DNA of 64,000 nt. Origin: Otis tarda (lineage: Eukaryota; Chordata; Aves; Otidiformes; Otididae). A model generated the notes under the pieces. It was not told the origin of the DNA. It was given only the letters and a program-made list of their open reading frames with translations, and did no database searches. How positions within the stretch are numbered: position 1 is the first letter of the stretch; the number at the start of each line of letters is the position of its first letter. The position numbers were made by a program, and so were the translations under genes. Positions 21,558 through 34,175 of the stretch are shown piece by piece. The stretch covers positions 49,137,963-49,201,962 of the forward strand of contig CM048554.1 of assembly GCA_026413225.1 (NCBI GenBank). Direction: 5' to 3'.

Positions 21558-23299
21558 GCTGGCTTTTAGTCTCAAGAGCTGTCAACTGAGAACTATTCAC
21601 AAGCAGTAAAATTTACTCCAAAGGAAAATAAATAAAAGACAGAAGATATTTCAAGTGGCTTCAGCAATGCAAGACACAAAAAAAAAAAAGTGGGAAAAAT
21701 ATACAGGCATTTCTCACTAACCTTGCACTTACAGAATTCCAATTCCTTCTTAACATTTTCTTTTTGTTTAAAGAAAAACATTGTTTCAAGATAATTAAAT
21801 TTATAGTCTAGTGAAAAAAAGAGTCAGTTATATGACCTCCTGACATTTCACGACCAAAATCCTAACAAGTTATGTGGGGACATATGTTTCTTTTTTTTTT
21901 TTCTTAATTCATCTTAGTTTTTTAATATATGTGTCATATTTTAATTTCAAACATTTTGCCATTTCAAAATCCCCAAGCTGTTGCCAATAACACTATCTGG
22001 CTTGAGTCAACTTTGACACTACCAGAAAAAAATGATGCTCTTATCCAGAACCCTTTTTCCTAGAGCTTTGAGGAGTTTGCTGAACCAAGGCAAGGGTTTT
22101 CAAACTGCATGAAGCTAAATTTAGGCAGCCAACTTCATAGTTATGGGAGATCTGGAGAGCAAAAGGGGGACTTTCTGCGTGGCTTCTTGTGAACCACAGC
22201 TGAGAGGCACCAAGCCACAGAGCAGCGAGGAGCACCTCTCTCTCTCTGGTGAAATATCTCAGATAAGTGGAAAAGATCAATTTAATAACCTAGATTGCCC
22301 TCAACTATTAAATCAGATTAAAATGTCAAGCCCCTCCAACACTAGAATTTAGGGCATTTCATATTCCTCGCCTGGCCTTTTGCAGAGATGGGGGCCATCT
22401 GCACATCCTGGGCTCTGTCCAGGTTCACACTCCCACTGCCTTGGCGCAATAATGTTTGGTTTTGGTGGTTTGGCCCCCGTTTAATTTCAAAAGGAGAAAA
22501 ATGAATTATCTTTTTTTCCTTTCCATTTGGCCTAATAAGCTCTCCATATTTCTAAATTACCATCTCTTTGTATGTGATCTCTGTAGAGCTGCCAGTCAAC
22601 GTCAAATAAGGTGTATAAATCAAAACTCTGGTTATGTTCTGATAGTATTATATAGACTGGCAGAAAAACACAGGTGAACGAGTGTCACATCTACATGAGA
22701 TTTTTTTCCTCCCTTTTAAAATTGAGACATCTGTCTAATCTCAGTGCTTCCCAGTAAATGAATATAGGCACCTCAGAAGCTTATCTGAGCTTGATGTTAA
22801 AGAAAAACATTTCTATGGGCACATTTGTACCTGTCAGCATTTACTGTAGAGTTCTCTCTCTGTATTTATTAATGTGAGTGACATCAGAATGATTAAAATG
22901 ATTGTTAATGTTAACACTACTTTAGCACCCATTTTACCCTGTTTTGAAAGGGAGACTTTCCTTGAACCTAAGTGCAAGTGGGTATTGGATCATTTTTCAA
23001 AAACTCTGTGGAAACCAGGGAAGGATAAAATCAAAGAGAACGAAAGTCAGCAATGCACGTTGCACGGGATTACAGACGCATACGTCTATCTACATCCGGC
23101 CTGATAAGCCTTCCCTGAGCTGTTTCTGCAAGGCAGTCTTTTAATGCTGAACAAAAGTACAGCTAAGACTTTCTTTCCCCCACATCCAGCCACATCCACA
23201 CTTCAGTGAAATGCCTTACATGCAAACCAAGCCCACTCAAAGACATCTCAACCTTGACATTTTGTTTTCTTTTGCAAAACTCCATTTCTTTACAACACC
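21558..23299. other. Unannotated noncoding stretch
   Basis: A/T-rich with short A and T runs near 21678-21690 and 21891-21903. No gene or transposon is recognised. Confidence 0.45.
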
Positions 23300-24450
23300 A
23301 CTTGCCTGGCATGCTCCCACGTGAAGCACAGTTATCAGAATAATAATTAACAGGCTTTCACTAATTTAGGATCAAACAATACCCCCTAATGAAGCAGGGA
23401 CCGACCAATGTGATCCCTTAAAGTGAGGCGTATGCTTTTCTTACACCTCGTGGCATCTAATACGCCGTAACCATTAGGCACTGAGCTGACCGTAAAGGCC
23501 CGTATAACATTGAGTCAAGGACAGTTAATGGATGCCGGAGCACAAACAAGAGTGCTCCAAGCATGTCAGTCAAGACTAACCTGAGGCAAAAACATCAAAA
23601 TGCAGGTTGGAGTTTTGACATTCCTGCAGGCTCTGTACGCCTCGCCAGTGAATTTTTAAAGTCAATATCCCCCTCCTGCTCGCGAACACTTTCTATCTGA
23701 TGAGCAGCAGTAATATGGATCTGATTGAACTGTGACTAAAGTATTACTTAAAAGGCAGCTTTGAATGTGGGTGCGTGTGTGTGCGTGTATTTTTTTTTTT
23801 ATAAATGTCTATGATAACAATAAAGAGAGTTTACACAGATTATCACAGGCTGTGTCTTTAGACTTCAAGGTTATATGAGTAGGAAATTAGAAAAGAGATG
23901 AGATTAGAAAAACCACGGAACATTTTGAAAAAGAAAGCTTTTTACAAATTATCTGTGTACTGAATTTGCACAGAATCTGATAGATAAATCTTTCTCATAT
24001 TTGGAAATGGATAAATGCTGCAATGTAAATAGAAGGAACCGGCTTGGGAGCGCACGCCTGGCAAAAGTTCAAAAAACATATTAAGTATTCTAATTCGCTT
24101 AAAGCTTACTTATAAAAAAAATGCATAGTGTGATATAAAATGCAATGATTTCTGCATGGAAATGTAATGAGCAATAATGATTGCTCTGGATGAGCACAGT
24201 ACACACTGTTAGAAAGTGCGGTCCCTTTGCCTTCAGATCTCACATTAAACCTTTATTTTCTTTTTTCCCTTTGCACAGTGGAGAGAAATGATTAAGGCAA
24301 ATGGACATAAAATTTAAGCCAAGATCATTCCTAGTATTGGGCAATACACGTGAGCACGCAGGGTGCCATAAAATCAGGGTGGTGGCAGCAATAAACACAC
24401 TTCCTATTACTGGAAAAGAAGGTGTGTTTTCAAGGGGAAATTATATTAGC
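23300..24450. promoter_or_regulatory. Candidate conserved noncoding element cluster
   Basis: About 12 CpGs survive between 23400 and 23690 although the sequence is only moderately GC-rich, and no repeat is recognisable there. 24120-24400 is dense in ATTA, TAAT and octamer-like words and holds a small hairpin (GAGCAAT 24169-24175 with ATTGCTC 24180-24186). These are features of deeply conserved enhancers near developmental genes, but conservation itself cannot be seen from one sequence. No open frame explains the stretch. It contains copy A of the duplicated palindromic element. Confidence 0.4.
23789..23867 (+). repeat. Duplicated palindromic element, copy A
   Basis: A T10-ATAAA lead is followed by GATAACAATAAAGA, GTTT, ACAGATTATCACA and GTGTCT. 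Against copy B (25216-25300) about 44 of 53 core positions agree by eye, including 13 consecutive bases (ACAGATTATCACA) and 10 consecutive bases (GATAACAATA). TGATAA and TTATCA in inverted orientation form a stem of 6 or more pairs. Each half is also a WGATAR (GATA-factor type) site, and AACAAT is SOX-like. It could be a low-copy ancient repeat of the Eulor or UCON kind, or a local duplication. I cannot assign a family. Confidence 0.75.
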
Positions 24451-25196
24451 TGAAGTGGTACGTTAGTATTTAGAAGTCCTGACCAAAATTTCCAAGCAAG
24501 CTATAAAACTTGATTAATTTAGGAAGCCAACATTTTCATGCATTCTTTGGAGAGTTTCTGATACTGCGTTCAAGGGGGATGTTTGGATGGGGGTCATTTT
24601 GCTATTAGAGCACATCAGTGGGTGAGCCATTTGGTGTGTTTTTCATTTGTCTTGTGACCTTTCACTTGGCACTGTCCTGTTGTTTCTTTGATTGTAACTT
24701 TTTTAACCTTTTAATTTTTCCTGGACTTGAGATCATGTGTATTCCAGTGGCACAGCAGCACAAATATTTTGCATTAACTGCACACACCTCGGGCGTATTT
24801 TTTTTCTTTGCCTCTTGGCTTCATGTCGCATTGCTATGTCCTATTGTTGTCCTATTGTCCTATGTTGTATTTCAGCCTAGAGACAGTTGCATTCAGCAGC
24901 GGAGAAACTGTTACCTCAAAAGTATATGGCTTGTTAAGAGCTCAGATTCCTCTGGGTTCTTAGGAATGCACTGTGCTATAAAAATAAATGGTTAATAGTT
25001 TTCAAAGTATTTTTCTTTTCTCACAAAAAAAAGAAAGTGTTCAGCTAAACTTTTGCATACTGCTGTTTCTTCTCTATGAAGAACATTTGTTTGACACTGA
25101 TTCTTTTTTCTTTTTAATGTTTTACTTCTGCCTGTTTACATCCAACTTTAATAAGATCCCTGTACCAGAGCAAAATATGCTTTTTTTTAAGAAAAA

Positions 25197-25300
25197 GTGT
25201 ATGATAACAATAAAGATTTTTTTTATAAACAATGTTTCAACTATTTGTGATAACAATAGAGACTGTTTGGACAGATTATCACAAGCAGTGTCTAGACATC
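25197..25300 (+). repeat. Duplicated palindromic element, copy B with an extra half-copy
   Basis: TGTGATAA (25246-25253) and TTATCACA (25276-25283) form a perfect 8-bp stem around a 22-base loop. The core 25249-25298 matches copy A at 23812-23867. Upstream, ATGATAACAATAAAGA at 25201-25216 repeats the first 16 bases of the copy A core exactly, followed by T8-ATAAA as in copy A. So the copy B region carries the left half twice. The distance between copies is about 1.43 kb and the orientation is the same. Confidence 0.75.
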
Positions 25301-25466
25301 CAATAGGTTTCCACTGAAGCCAGTGTTCAAACACCTCTCCTTTTCCTGACCGAAGGCCTGATGTGCAATGAAAGAAATAGAAATTAAATTATCAAATCCC
25401 AACAGTAGTTGTCTATAACATCATGTTTTTCTCTCTTACATGAGACTTAGCATAGTCTAATGATCT

Positions 25467-25618
25467 CATGATAATGTCATGGCAACTCTGTGGAGCAGAG
25501 GACATATTAAGATGTCATTCTGATGGCAAAATGACGGCAACTCAAGCCTGTGGAGACTTTATGACAAACGGTGGCAAAAAAAACCTCAATACAAGTCTAT
25601 ACAGAGCACATTATCATG
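25467..25618. promoter_or_regulatory. Candidate regulatory element with internal direct and inverted repeats
   Basis: CATGATAATGT (25467-25477) is the exact reverse complement of ACATTATCATG (25608-25618). Between them TCATGGCAACTC...TGTGGAG (25477-25495) is echoed by TGACGGCAACTC...TGTGGAG (25532-25555), with a five-base insertion. Several TGAC and ATGGCA words recur. No simple repeat or known transposon explains this. Confidence 0.45.
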
Positions 25619-25639
25619 TCAAGAGAATAGTATAATCTA

Positions 25640-26399
25640 ATAGATCTTTTCTATCTCTAACTTCTGTGAAAGCAATGTTGATACCTGCCAATGAGAACAA
25701 AAGTACAATATCGAAGCAGCAGTGAAATGAAACTGGGATCTGTTCTTACCTCCTCTCTGAAGTATTGTTTATGAACTGCTACACTGCCGGAGCATATTAA
25801 AATGCACTAGGCCTTTTTATCTTAGATTAGTTTACAATTAGTATCTTTGCCTTTCATCACTTAATTAAAGGAGAAAACAAAACACCAGAAAAATTCAATG
25901 ACTGCAAAGTGTGCAGTAGTGGGGAAATACAGTCCTAGCCTTAAGCCTGTTGTGCCAATGCTTTGGGGTAACACCAGTCTTTGAGATGCTACCTGGTCCA
26001 GCAAGGAGCCCCCAAGCCCTAGGTGTGTGTAGAAGGCTGGAGCACCCCTCTTGGCTCCATTCATGATGCCGGGGAAGGGCAACATCCTGCCATGCTCCTG
26101 TTTTGCTGTCGCCCAGGTGATGGCAGGGGACTGGAATGGCAGCAGGACTTCTTGCGTGAGCAGGAGGCTCCTGGGCTGTCACAGAGGGATGCTGGCGCCT
26201 GGAGCAGTGGGGATCTGGCTATGCAACTCCATAGGAGATGCTAGTTTGAATCTCTTTTTCGTTTGATCCAGTTCAACACAAGACTCAGCCATATGGGTCA
26301 CTATGATCTGATTAAATAAAGGATGCTAGAGAAGCCTTAAACCTGAATTTCCTATTTTAATTTGAATGTTATTTTTTTATGTTTAGTTAATAGTCATAA
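25640..26399. other. Unannotated sequence between candidate elements
   Basis: 25930-26240 is GC-richer and gives short overlapping frames (at most 95 codons) with no domain. Otherwise nothing is recognised. Confidence 0.4.
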
Positions 26400-26900
26400 T
26401 CATGTAGAGTGTGCTAGTCCATTACCACTATGTTAATGGCCAGCTAATACTCGGAAGCCCTTGGCATTGCCTTGGGGCTTGAATTCCCAGATGGTCATTA
26501 ACTACCTAATAAAAGACCACCACATCATACATAATTACTTAACATCTTGTACTTGAAAACATATTAAACAAAGTGAGCTTTTAAATATTTAGAACTAAAT
26601 TACATTAAATAAATGTTGTTCTTGGTAAATAAATTCAGAGGTGGGGATGTACTATATGGAATTAAAATCTTGCCGCTGCTTCCCCATGACTCAATTGGTT
26701 CAGCATGCAAAATGAAAACACTCAGCCCATTTGCAGAGGGGCACTCGGCATTATCAGTGATTTGTTTCTAGTTAATGCTGCTCTTTCATACTGAGGGATG
26801 TGTGACAGGAAGGTGTTGCTTTTGTTTTTCTTTCCATATTGGGTACATTAATTAAAAGTTAATCTCTTTGCATGCGTTGGTATCTGTTCAACTTAAGCAT
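26400..26900. promoter_or_regulatory. Candidate conserved noncoding element
   Basis: A/T-rich but complex sequence, free of recognisable repeats, with clustered homeodomain-type words including a palindromic TTAATTAA at 26848-26855. It has the general character of vertebrate enhancer elements. This is judged by eye and depends on conservation that I cannot test. Confidence 0.35.
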
Positions 26901-27299
26901 GAAAATGTTGAAGTTTGTGCTGTGTTTCTAAGGATGCTCCTTGATTCAAGGGGCAAACATAATCTGTAGATATCATCTCTTGCACCTTCCCTCTGTGCCT
27001 ACTATCAGCAGCTCTAATCATTAGTTTTAATTGTTTGTTGATTTCTGCTTTTGTGTTAAATGGTTAAATTATATTATTTTGAGTGAGCTTGATCAGACAA
27101 GATCCCAGCTGTATATATTGAAGAGCCAGACCTATGGACACATAAAAATGTGTCTCTTCAGTTACAGTAACAGGAACAGACATATGCCTCAACTCTGCTT
27201 ATCTTCCTAAGTGTTGGTAAGATGTAGGTCTGTACACTGAGTTATCCACTAAGCAGATATAGCACAGGCCATGACCATTTCCCACAATATCGCAACCCC

Positions 27300-27351
27300 A
27301 TGGATCACCTTGCAGACATGGATCAACTTGCAGACAATGGTACAACTTGGG
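27300..27351. repeat. 18-bp tandem repeat, two copies plus a decayed third
   Basis: ATGGATCACCTTGCAGAC (27300-27317) is followed at once by ATGGATCAACTTGCAGAC (27318-27335), with one mismatch. A looser third copy (AATGGTACAACTTGGGGG) follows. It is a small local minisatellite. Confidence 0.85.
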
Positions 27352-29529
27352 GGATGGTGCTGTCTCTCACGAGTTTGGCAACTGACCAACCTGACCAAGG
27401 CGCAGGTGAGTCTTAGCACTGACTGGTGTATCACCAAAGCAGGCAGGGGGAGCTTCTGGCCTCTGGTTTGGAAGAAAGCTGTGATCCCTACTTGGTGTTC
27501 AGGATAAAAGAAGCAGGTATCCACATGAAGGGCAGTGAGTCCAAGCTGAAGTACAGACGATTTCCTCGGTGCTGCTCAGTGCAGAGGTAATTTGGGTCCC
27601 ACAGGCATGAGATGGCCCCTCCTCTCTTGCATGCTCAAGACTTCTTGCCTCACTGGAAAGGGCAGTCTCCAGCCCTGAGTTGAGTCTTTGGGTGCCTGTT
27701 ACTCTTTGGCTGACACCACCTACATAGATAGCAATTAGTGCCAATTGCTCTCCAGCCAAGGGACCATCTGAAGTCGGACTGAAGTTAACAACTCATTTGG
27801 TGTTGGCTATGAGATAGACTGCCACCTTCTACTAACTCAACTGGATTTAGACCCATGACCTCAAGGTGAAAGGCTCTGTATTGCCCTGCTCCTCCCCGAG
27901 CCGTAGAGTTCCCCTCTGAGCATGCTTGTTTTCCAATTTCCTTTTGAAGTTAATGGCAGGATGTGGCTCCCTGTCCATATTTGTATAGGCTTCATAATGA
28001 CTCGTTGAATATTTGGAGGAGTCAGAGAGGGAAACACAGGTATATTTACTATTGCAAAAGCCTGAAAGCATCCAACTTGTTTTCCAGAATGTGTTCGACA
28101 TTTTACATGAATTCTAGGCCTTGGATTTTGGGGAAAAATCCTTTGGGAGTATGAGGCTTCTGCATGCATGTTATGGAAATAGCCCTCAGAGCAGTGCAAT
28201 CCATTATACCCTATTTTCTGACATGAGCTGAGATGAATTCAACAGGCACAGCAAACGAGACTTCTAAAGTGCCTGGAGGAGACAGGCTTTCCACAACTTT
28301 TTGCTTCGGCAGTGCAGGGTAGACACTTGCCCTGTCCGTGTGCCAGTCCCTCACAGTATGCCAGAGAGCTCGCAGAGATAGCACATCTGAGACGCATGTC
28401 CTGGAGCAATGTACTCTACTGCACAATCTAGACCTCAGAGAGGTACCTATTTCCTGCTAAACATGTCCAAAATCAAATATTTAATCCGCAGACACATGCT
28501 CTGGTTTCCAGAAGTGTAAGTCGCTCAGCCAGTTCCAGTTCCAGTAGGGTCTGGGAGAGCTGCTGGACTCTCAGCACCTCCTGGACCCTGGTTCCTCCCC
28601 CAGATGCCCAGGTAAGGATTTATATTCCCAACTTCAGCCACTGACAGGATTTCTGGAAACAGAGACATCTCAACGAGAGTGAAGTATCAAGCCTGCTAGA
28701 GCAAGATTTTTGAGAAACGCATTCATTTCTCCCCTATGGCACCAGTGTTGAAATACTTCTAGAAATCTGCTAATTCATTTTAAAAATCATAGGCCTGAGC
28801 TTTTCCATAAGGGGAGAAAATAACTTTACCAATCACAAGAGGTGACTCCAGCAGAAATACAAATCTTCATAGTTTCTACATCTGTATGATTTATCATGGA
28901 GGGGAGTGTGCTTTTGTCATCCAGAAGGATACCTGCAACCCAGAGTAGTATTCTTCTGTCAATCTGCTATCCAATATGTGTATTAAAAGAGGAATATATC
29001 TAACAGAAATCAAAGAGAAAAACACTTTGCCATCTATTTTCACAAAATATGCTATTTATTTCATGCAAGGAGCACATGAGACCAAATTCCACTATCAGTT
29101 TCCTGAAGTAAATAAAATATTTAGGAGAGAGGGTACACGCATTTTGGCCTGTTATGTGCATTAATTTCCTTGCTTTCCCCTATTGGTTCAATGAAACCTT
29201 CTCACAGGCATGTATAAATAAAAACTTTTCTAGGAGGAAAGGAGAGAAAGTAGAGGGCATTCAAGAGCAAAAGGCATGTTACAGGCAACTTCAAAGTAAT
29301 TTCCAAGTTAAGGCAAGAATCTACAGATGCATTATTGAAATCAAAGAGGATTTCTTTATACAACTTGATGTAATAGAAGTCTTTATTAACTGGTGATATA
29401 GACGTCATACGTGGACTCATTAGTAGGAGGCAAAATAGTGCTGCAGACCACAGAAAGGCAAATTCCCCTGTAGAAAAGGGAATTTATCAGTATTTTTTTA
29501 AAAGTGTTGATGCTGACTCAGATTACAGT
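27352..29529. other. Unannotated noncoding stretch
   Basis: No exon or transposon is recognised. Frames reach 112 codons (27861-28199, minus) without a domain signature. Confidence 0.5.
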
Positions 29530-29580
29530 TCAGAAAACTGAGGTGCAGAGTGGCTAGGTTACTTGCCACAGGTCATTTCT
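29530..29580 (-). mobile_element. MIR (CORE-SINE) remnant, antisense
   Basis: GAAAACTGAGGTGCAGAGTG, then GCTAGGTTACTTGCCACAGG and TCA, match the antisense form of the MIR-type SINE body (GGAAACTGAGGCnCAGAGAGGTTAAGTAACTTGCCCAAGGTCA). Only about 50 bases are legible. The lack of the tRNA-derived head is usual for copies this old. Confidence 0.65.
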
Positions 29581-32500
29581 GCACTTATTTATAACTTTAC
29601 CTGTCCTTTCCCTGGTCCAAGGATACAACAGTGTCTTATCCTTGGGGATCTTAACTGCATCTCGTGTTTTATCTCCTGGCCAGTGGTATTCACTTGGGTG
29701 TTAACTTGTTAAGCAATGGATTTTCATCTAAAGCTTTCATTACTGAAGTATCACCAGAAGAGCTGCTTCTACCACAGGTTGATTATAAAACCACTTGGTG
29801 ATACATGCCGATGGGGGGCATCATCAACACAGCTGGGCAGGTAACCTGGCGACCATCTTTTTGGTAATGATATCAGAGTCACCCAACACTTTGGGTTGCA
29901 TGTGATATGCCATGCACCCTGGCAAGTCTGCCCACATTTATGCTAGTGCTTCTCGCAGGATTGCCACTCCAGGACACCTTTCCTTTCCCCCGTGCACATC
30001 AGGGTGTGAATTGAGGATTGCCCCAACCTATCCCTGTTTCTGCCCAGGTGCACACCTTTTTTTTTGCTGCTCATCTGCGTTGCCTTGTACCACATCTGTG
30101 ACAATCTGCTTTTTAGAAAGGATGGATCTTGCTACTTACAGGATCCAGCCTGTGGACAGGACTGCCTGGATCAGTGCCAAAGCAGAGATGGATTTATTTA
30201 GATAGCTGAAATTTAATTTTTTAGCTTTGGAGAAATGATAGCCAATTTTAGAAGACTGTTTCTGCTTGCTAGCATTCCTCAAGCCATTGTTGCACATTTT
30301 GCAGCCCGCTCTTAGCTGTGGAGATCCCTAAGCAAGCTAATTGCCTACCATCAGCATTCATCTTTCTCTGTTAGCAGACTATAAGTATCAGAAAATCTCA
30401 CTTATTGTGCTAGATTTTGACTTCACAAATGGAGATGACTTGTCACTTGATTCCCCAAATGGCAGTTTGGGTTATGAATAGTACTACTCTGTATTTATTA
30501 CAGCTGTTCTAAAAGGGCTCTTCGTTGCCCCCAGTGAAGTGCAGGAAGCAGCGAACATCCACGGCATTTTTCCTTTTCTTAAAAAAGTCTTGACTATTTT
30601 CAGGTTTTGATCACTATCATTTCAACTTTGGACTTTTATTAAAACTCTTTTGAGTTTGTCACAACTGTAGTGGCAGATAGAGTGGGTAGATAAATGTACC
30701 TTCTGAATAGGCTTAATACCAAAAGTGGATAAGAGGAATGGCAAAGTATTTCATCTATGAAAATTTCACATCCATAAGATTTGCCACTTCCCGCTGATAA
30801 TCCTTTCAGCCTCAAAGGGTCAAAAGGTGAAAATGATTGAGGTACCTTTTGCTATGAATATTTTACGAGCTGCATATCCCTTTTTCACTGAGATCTATGT
30901 GCTGACTGAGGGCTTCTTCAGGATGAGTCCTTAGTTGACTGATGAATACAAAACACCTCTTGAACAAAAGGCATTCAAGATTAGCGGAAGACAAGACAGC
31001 CTACTTTGGTTTCTGTGAGCAGTACCTGGAGTATCAATGGAGATAAAACACTGAGTGACAGGTAACTGAAATACAGAATAACACCATATATTGTTCTCCT
31101 ATTGATTGGGGAAATAATGAGAAAGTTAGCAAGTCACAGTAATGTCACAGGCAGTGATGAACTTTGGAGAACTCAAGGACCAAAGAAGTAACATGAAACA
31201 AGGAGCCAAAATGAAGATAATATTTGGTTACAGTACAGTTCTCAAATTGTAGTGAAACACATCCCTTTGCCTTTGAGTATGCACGGTTTTTAAAACGAAG
31301 ACAATGGGAAGAAATTGCTGGCTGAAACAATATAGCTATTTTATTTTACTACAGCCAGTAATGTGAACTTCTTGGAAGACATCTTCTTTCACCACACTAT
31401 TGCGGCTGGGAACATTTAGAGGCTATGAACCAAAATTATCCTCTCTATGCATAACCTTTCTAGTGTCATATCCTGCAAGGTATTGTGGTAATTGAAGACA
31501 TTCAGTACCAAGAATCGACTATTGTTTCGCTATGGCATTGAGATGAAAAAGCCAATCCCTTTGAAGAGGCTGCTTGTTCAAAAGAGAAGCGGCACCTTAG
31601 CAAAACATGTCTAGAGAAAGTTGTTCTTTCTTTTCACATTTAGGCAACAACATTTGGAAAGCTTTTAGCTCATTTGCCTCTGTAAGGCAGGGGTGCTCTG
31701 CCCCTGCTGTGGGGTCCCTAGCCCAGACCCAGCCATGTGAGCTCCTCACTTCTCCCACGGCACTGGGCAAGCACCCAATCTTCCCAGCACCCACTACCTT
31801 TCCTATATCCTGAGTCAAAACTAGGCCAATGAGAGTAACCACACTGGCAGTGAAAATAACCTCCTGCACTGCCCAGGACTCCTTTACTTAGATAATTTTG
31901 TAAGTTTATAAATAAGGCTGCCCTTCCATCAATTGAACAGAGCAGAGCCCATGTAGGTAACAAATCTTTTTCCATTTAAGACAAGTAAAACTGCATGTAA
32001 AGGGAGGAAACTCTCTTACCCTTAGTTAAAACTAGGTATCTTAATTTTAAATAAAGATAAAATTGCATTGTGCTTCTCATCTACTTTTCAAACTGTTTCT
32101 TCTTGTTCTTCCTGGGAGCTTGTCTTTTTCCTAGCAGACAGTTACTCTAAAAATATCCTTAAGGGTTATATTTTTAGGTGTAATCTTTAAGAGTCAGGAA
32201 GAACTGTGTCACCCTAATGCAGGACACATTTCAACGGCTTTGTCATCACGACAACAAACATTTCAGATGGATTTAAGACCTGAAGGGATGCAGCATCTAC
32301 TTTCAGTGGGATTTCAGCACCCACTTTTTCAGCTTTCTGCAAAAGCTGTAGCCCTCAAGCTATATAGGGTTGTGAGCCAGAGTTTAGGTAGGGGAAGGTC
32401 AGGGAAAGGTGCAGGCTGCATTTGCCCAGGTCCTGCCCAGCTGCCCCCATGCAGGGGCTGGGGATCGAGTGCCTGCCTGAACCCTGCCACTTCCAAATGT

Positions 32501-34131
32501 TTTCAGGTCCCTCAGTTTAGAGAAGACCCCATCTCTGTTCGAAGAGGTCCAGGTCAAGACTCCATACTCTGTTTGATTCTCTCTTCTAATACAAAGAAAT
32601 AAAATGAATTGTTATGTTTGCATTATACTGGAACATAGAAATGTCATGGTAGCTGGACTGGTAATGCAGGATTAATTTAGACATTCAGACTGCAGTGCCC
32701 TCGACTCTGCAAATGTAATAAACATGTGGCAATTAAGCTCCATTAGGTCTGCTCAGCTACCTGGTTGCATTTTAAAAGCTATTTCCACAAATTCCAGGCT
32801 GAAGTGTGGGGTGGATGGGACAGCAGAGGGTGTGAAACGGAGCATTTGTTCCAGGATCAGGATGGATTTGCTGTTCCCAGCAAAGAGCTGGGATAGCAAT
32901 GTTTGGACCTTTTCTGCACAGGACATTGGAAATGTATGAGCCATATAATCAAGGTAATAAGCATGGGCTTCCAAGATTGCCCTCTACATGCTGTTTTAGG
33001 CAACTTGTTCACTGATGATTGCCTCCAGGCTCCTATGTACCCTCATGTTCCACAAAGACAGGAATTTTGCTCCTAAACATGATAAGAAACATCTATTCAT
33101 GCATTATCTCCAGTGTGCTTCACGTTTTGTGCCACCACTGGCTGTACCATTACGCTAAGAAATTCCTGATCCTGAAAGCAAGATAACACAATGCCCTCTT
33201 TCCTGCAAGCAGTCATGAAGCAATCCATGATGCTACTGCAGCATAGCAGTTCTCCCTTGAGTAAAAGACCCAGCTGGAGTCTGGAGTTCCAACAGATAAT
33301 AAAAATGTGAATTGTGAGGATGGCTACAGGACACAGCCCTCTGCTGCTTATGTGGAGCCGCACCCAGAAGCAGAGGTCATTTCCTTCAAGTCTAAGCACA
33401 CACCGTGCACCGTATATTGCTCTCTGAAAGGAACAGTTGTCTTGTCCTTAATGGGAAGTCTATCCAGCCATCAATTTGTTAATAAAAAGGTGATATGCTA
33501 AGGAGAAATTAATGACAAATAATCCCCTGTAAAATAATGTCACTGTGTTCAGGTTTGCTGGCTAGAGAACATTTGCTACTCATTTTCTGCCCCACTATTA
33601 ACGGATAAGAGAAAAGAAGGGGAATTTGTTACTTAATGTCGGATATGCATCTCATGCCATCAGATTACATCAGGTTCATCAAGTCATGCTTATATAACTT
33701 GATTTTAATTTATGGGTTTTATTGTTGGCAGGTTTCTGAGATTATGATTTGATTGAACGTCTGTTGAATGTCTGTAAAATATCTGTTAGTTTGTAAATGG
33801 ACTCTAATGGATTATACTGCTTGATTCTTTTCTTACAGAGCCGTTCACCTTTGCATGGTATAGTAGACAAGTCACATCTTGCTTTGACTGCACGCAGTGT
33901 CGACTATAATAACTATATGTCAGAGGCTGTAGTACTGCAGATACAATCTGCTTAAAATCACCGTACATGTATCCAAGGAGAAATGCTTAGTGTCCGAGAG
34001 AGCTCCAGCAGAACGACTCACTACTGTCTATAGTTTGATAAATGCCTCCATTTTTCTACTTTATGATTTACATTATTTATCACAGCAGGTTTCTTTTACA
34101 CCAAAACTTTTAAAACACTTTTCAGGCTTAT
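29581..34131. other. Unannotated noncoding stretch
   Basis: No gene or clear transposon is recognised in 4.5 kb. A T run sits at about 30058-30066. The stretch 33480-33960 is A/T-rich and repeat-free and could hold noncoding elements, but nothing specific stands out. Confidence 0.45.
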
Positions 34132-34175
34132 GGGGCCAGATCTCTGCTGGTTTCATCAAGTTGAGCTCTGACTGC
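34132..34175 (+). repeat. Fragment of old sauropsid repeat
   Basis: GGGGCCAGATCTCTGCTGGT followed by GTTGAGCTCTGACTG resembles the GGGGCCAGATCCTCAGCTGGTGTAAATCnnnnTAGCTCCATTGA terminus also seen at 7072. The fragment is short and diverged. Confidence 0.4.
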
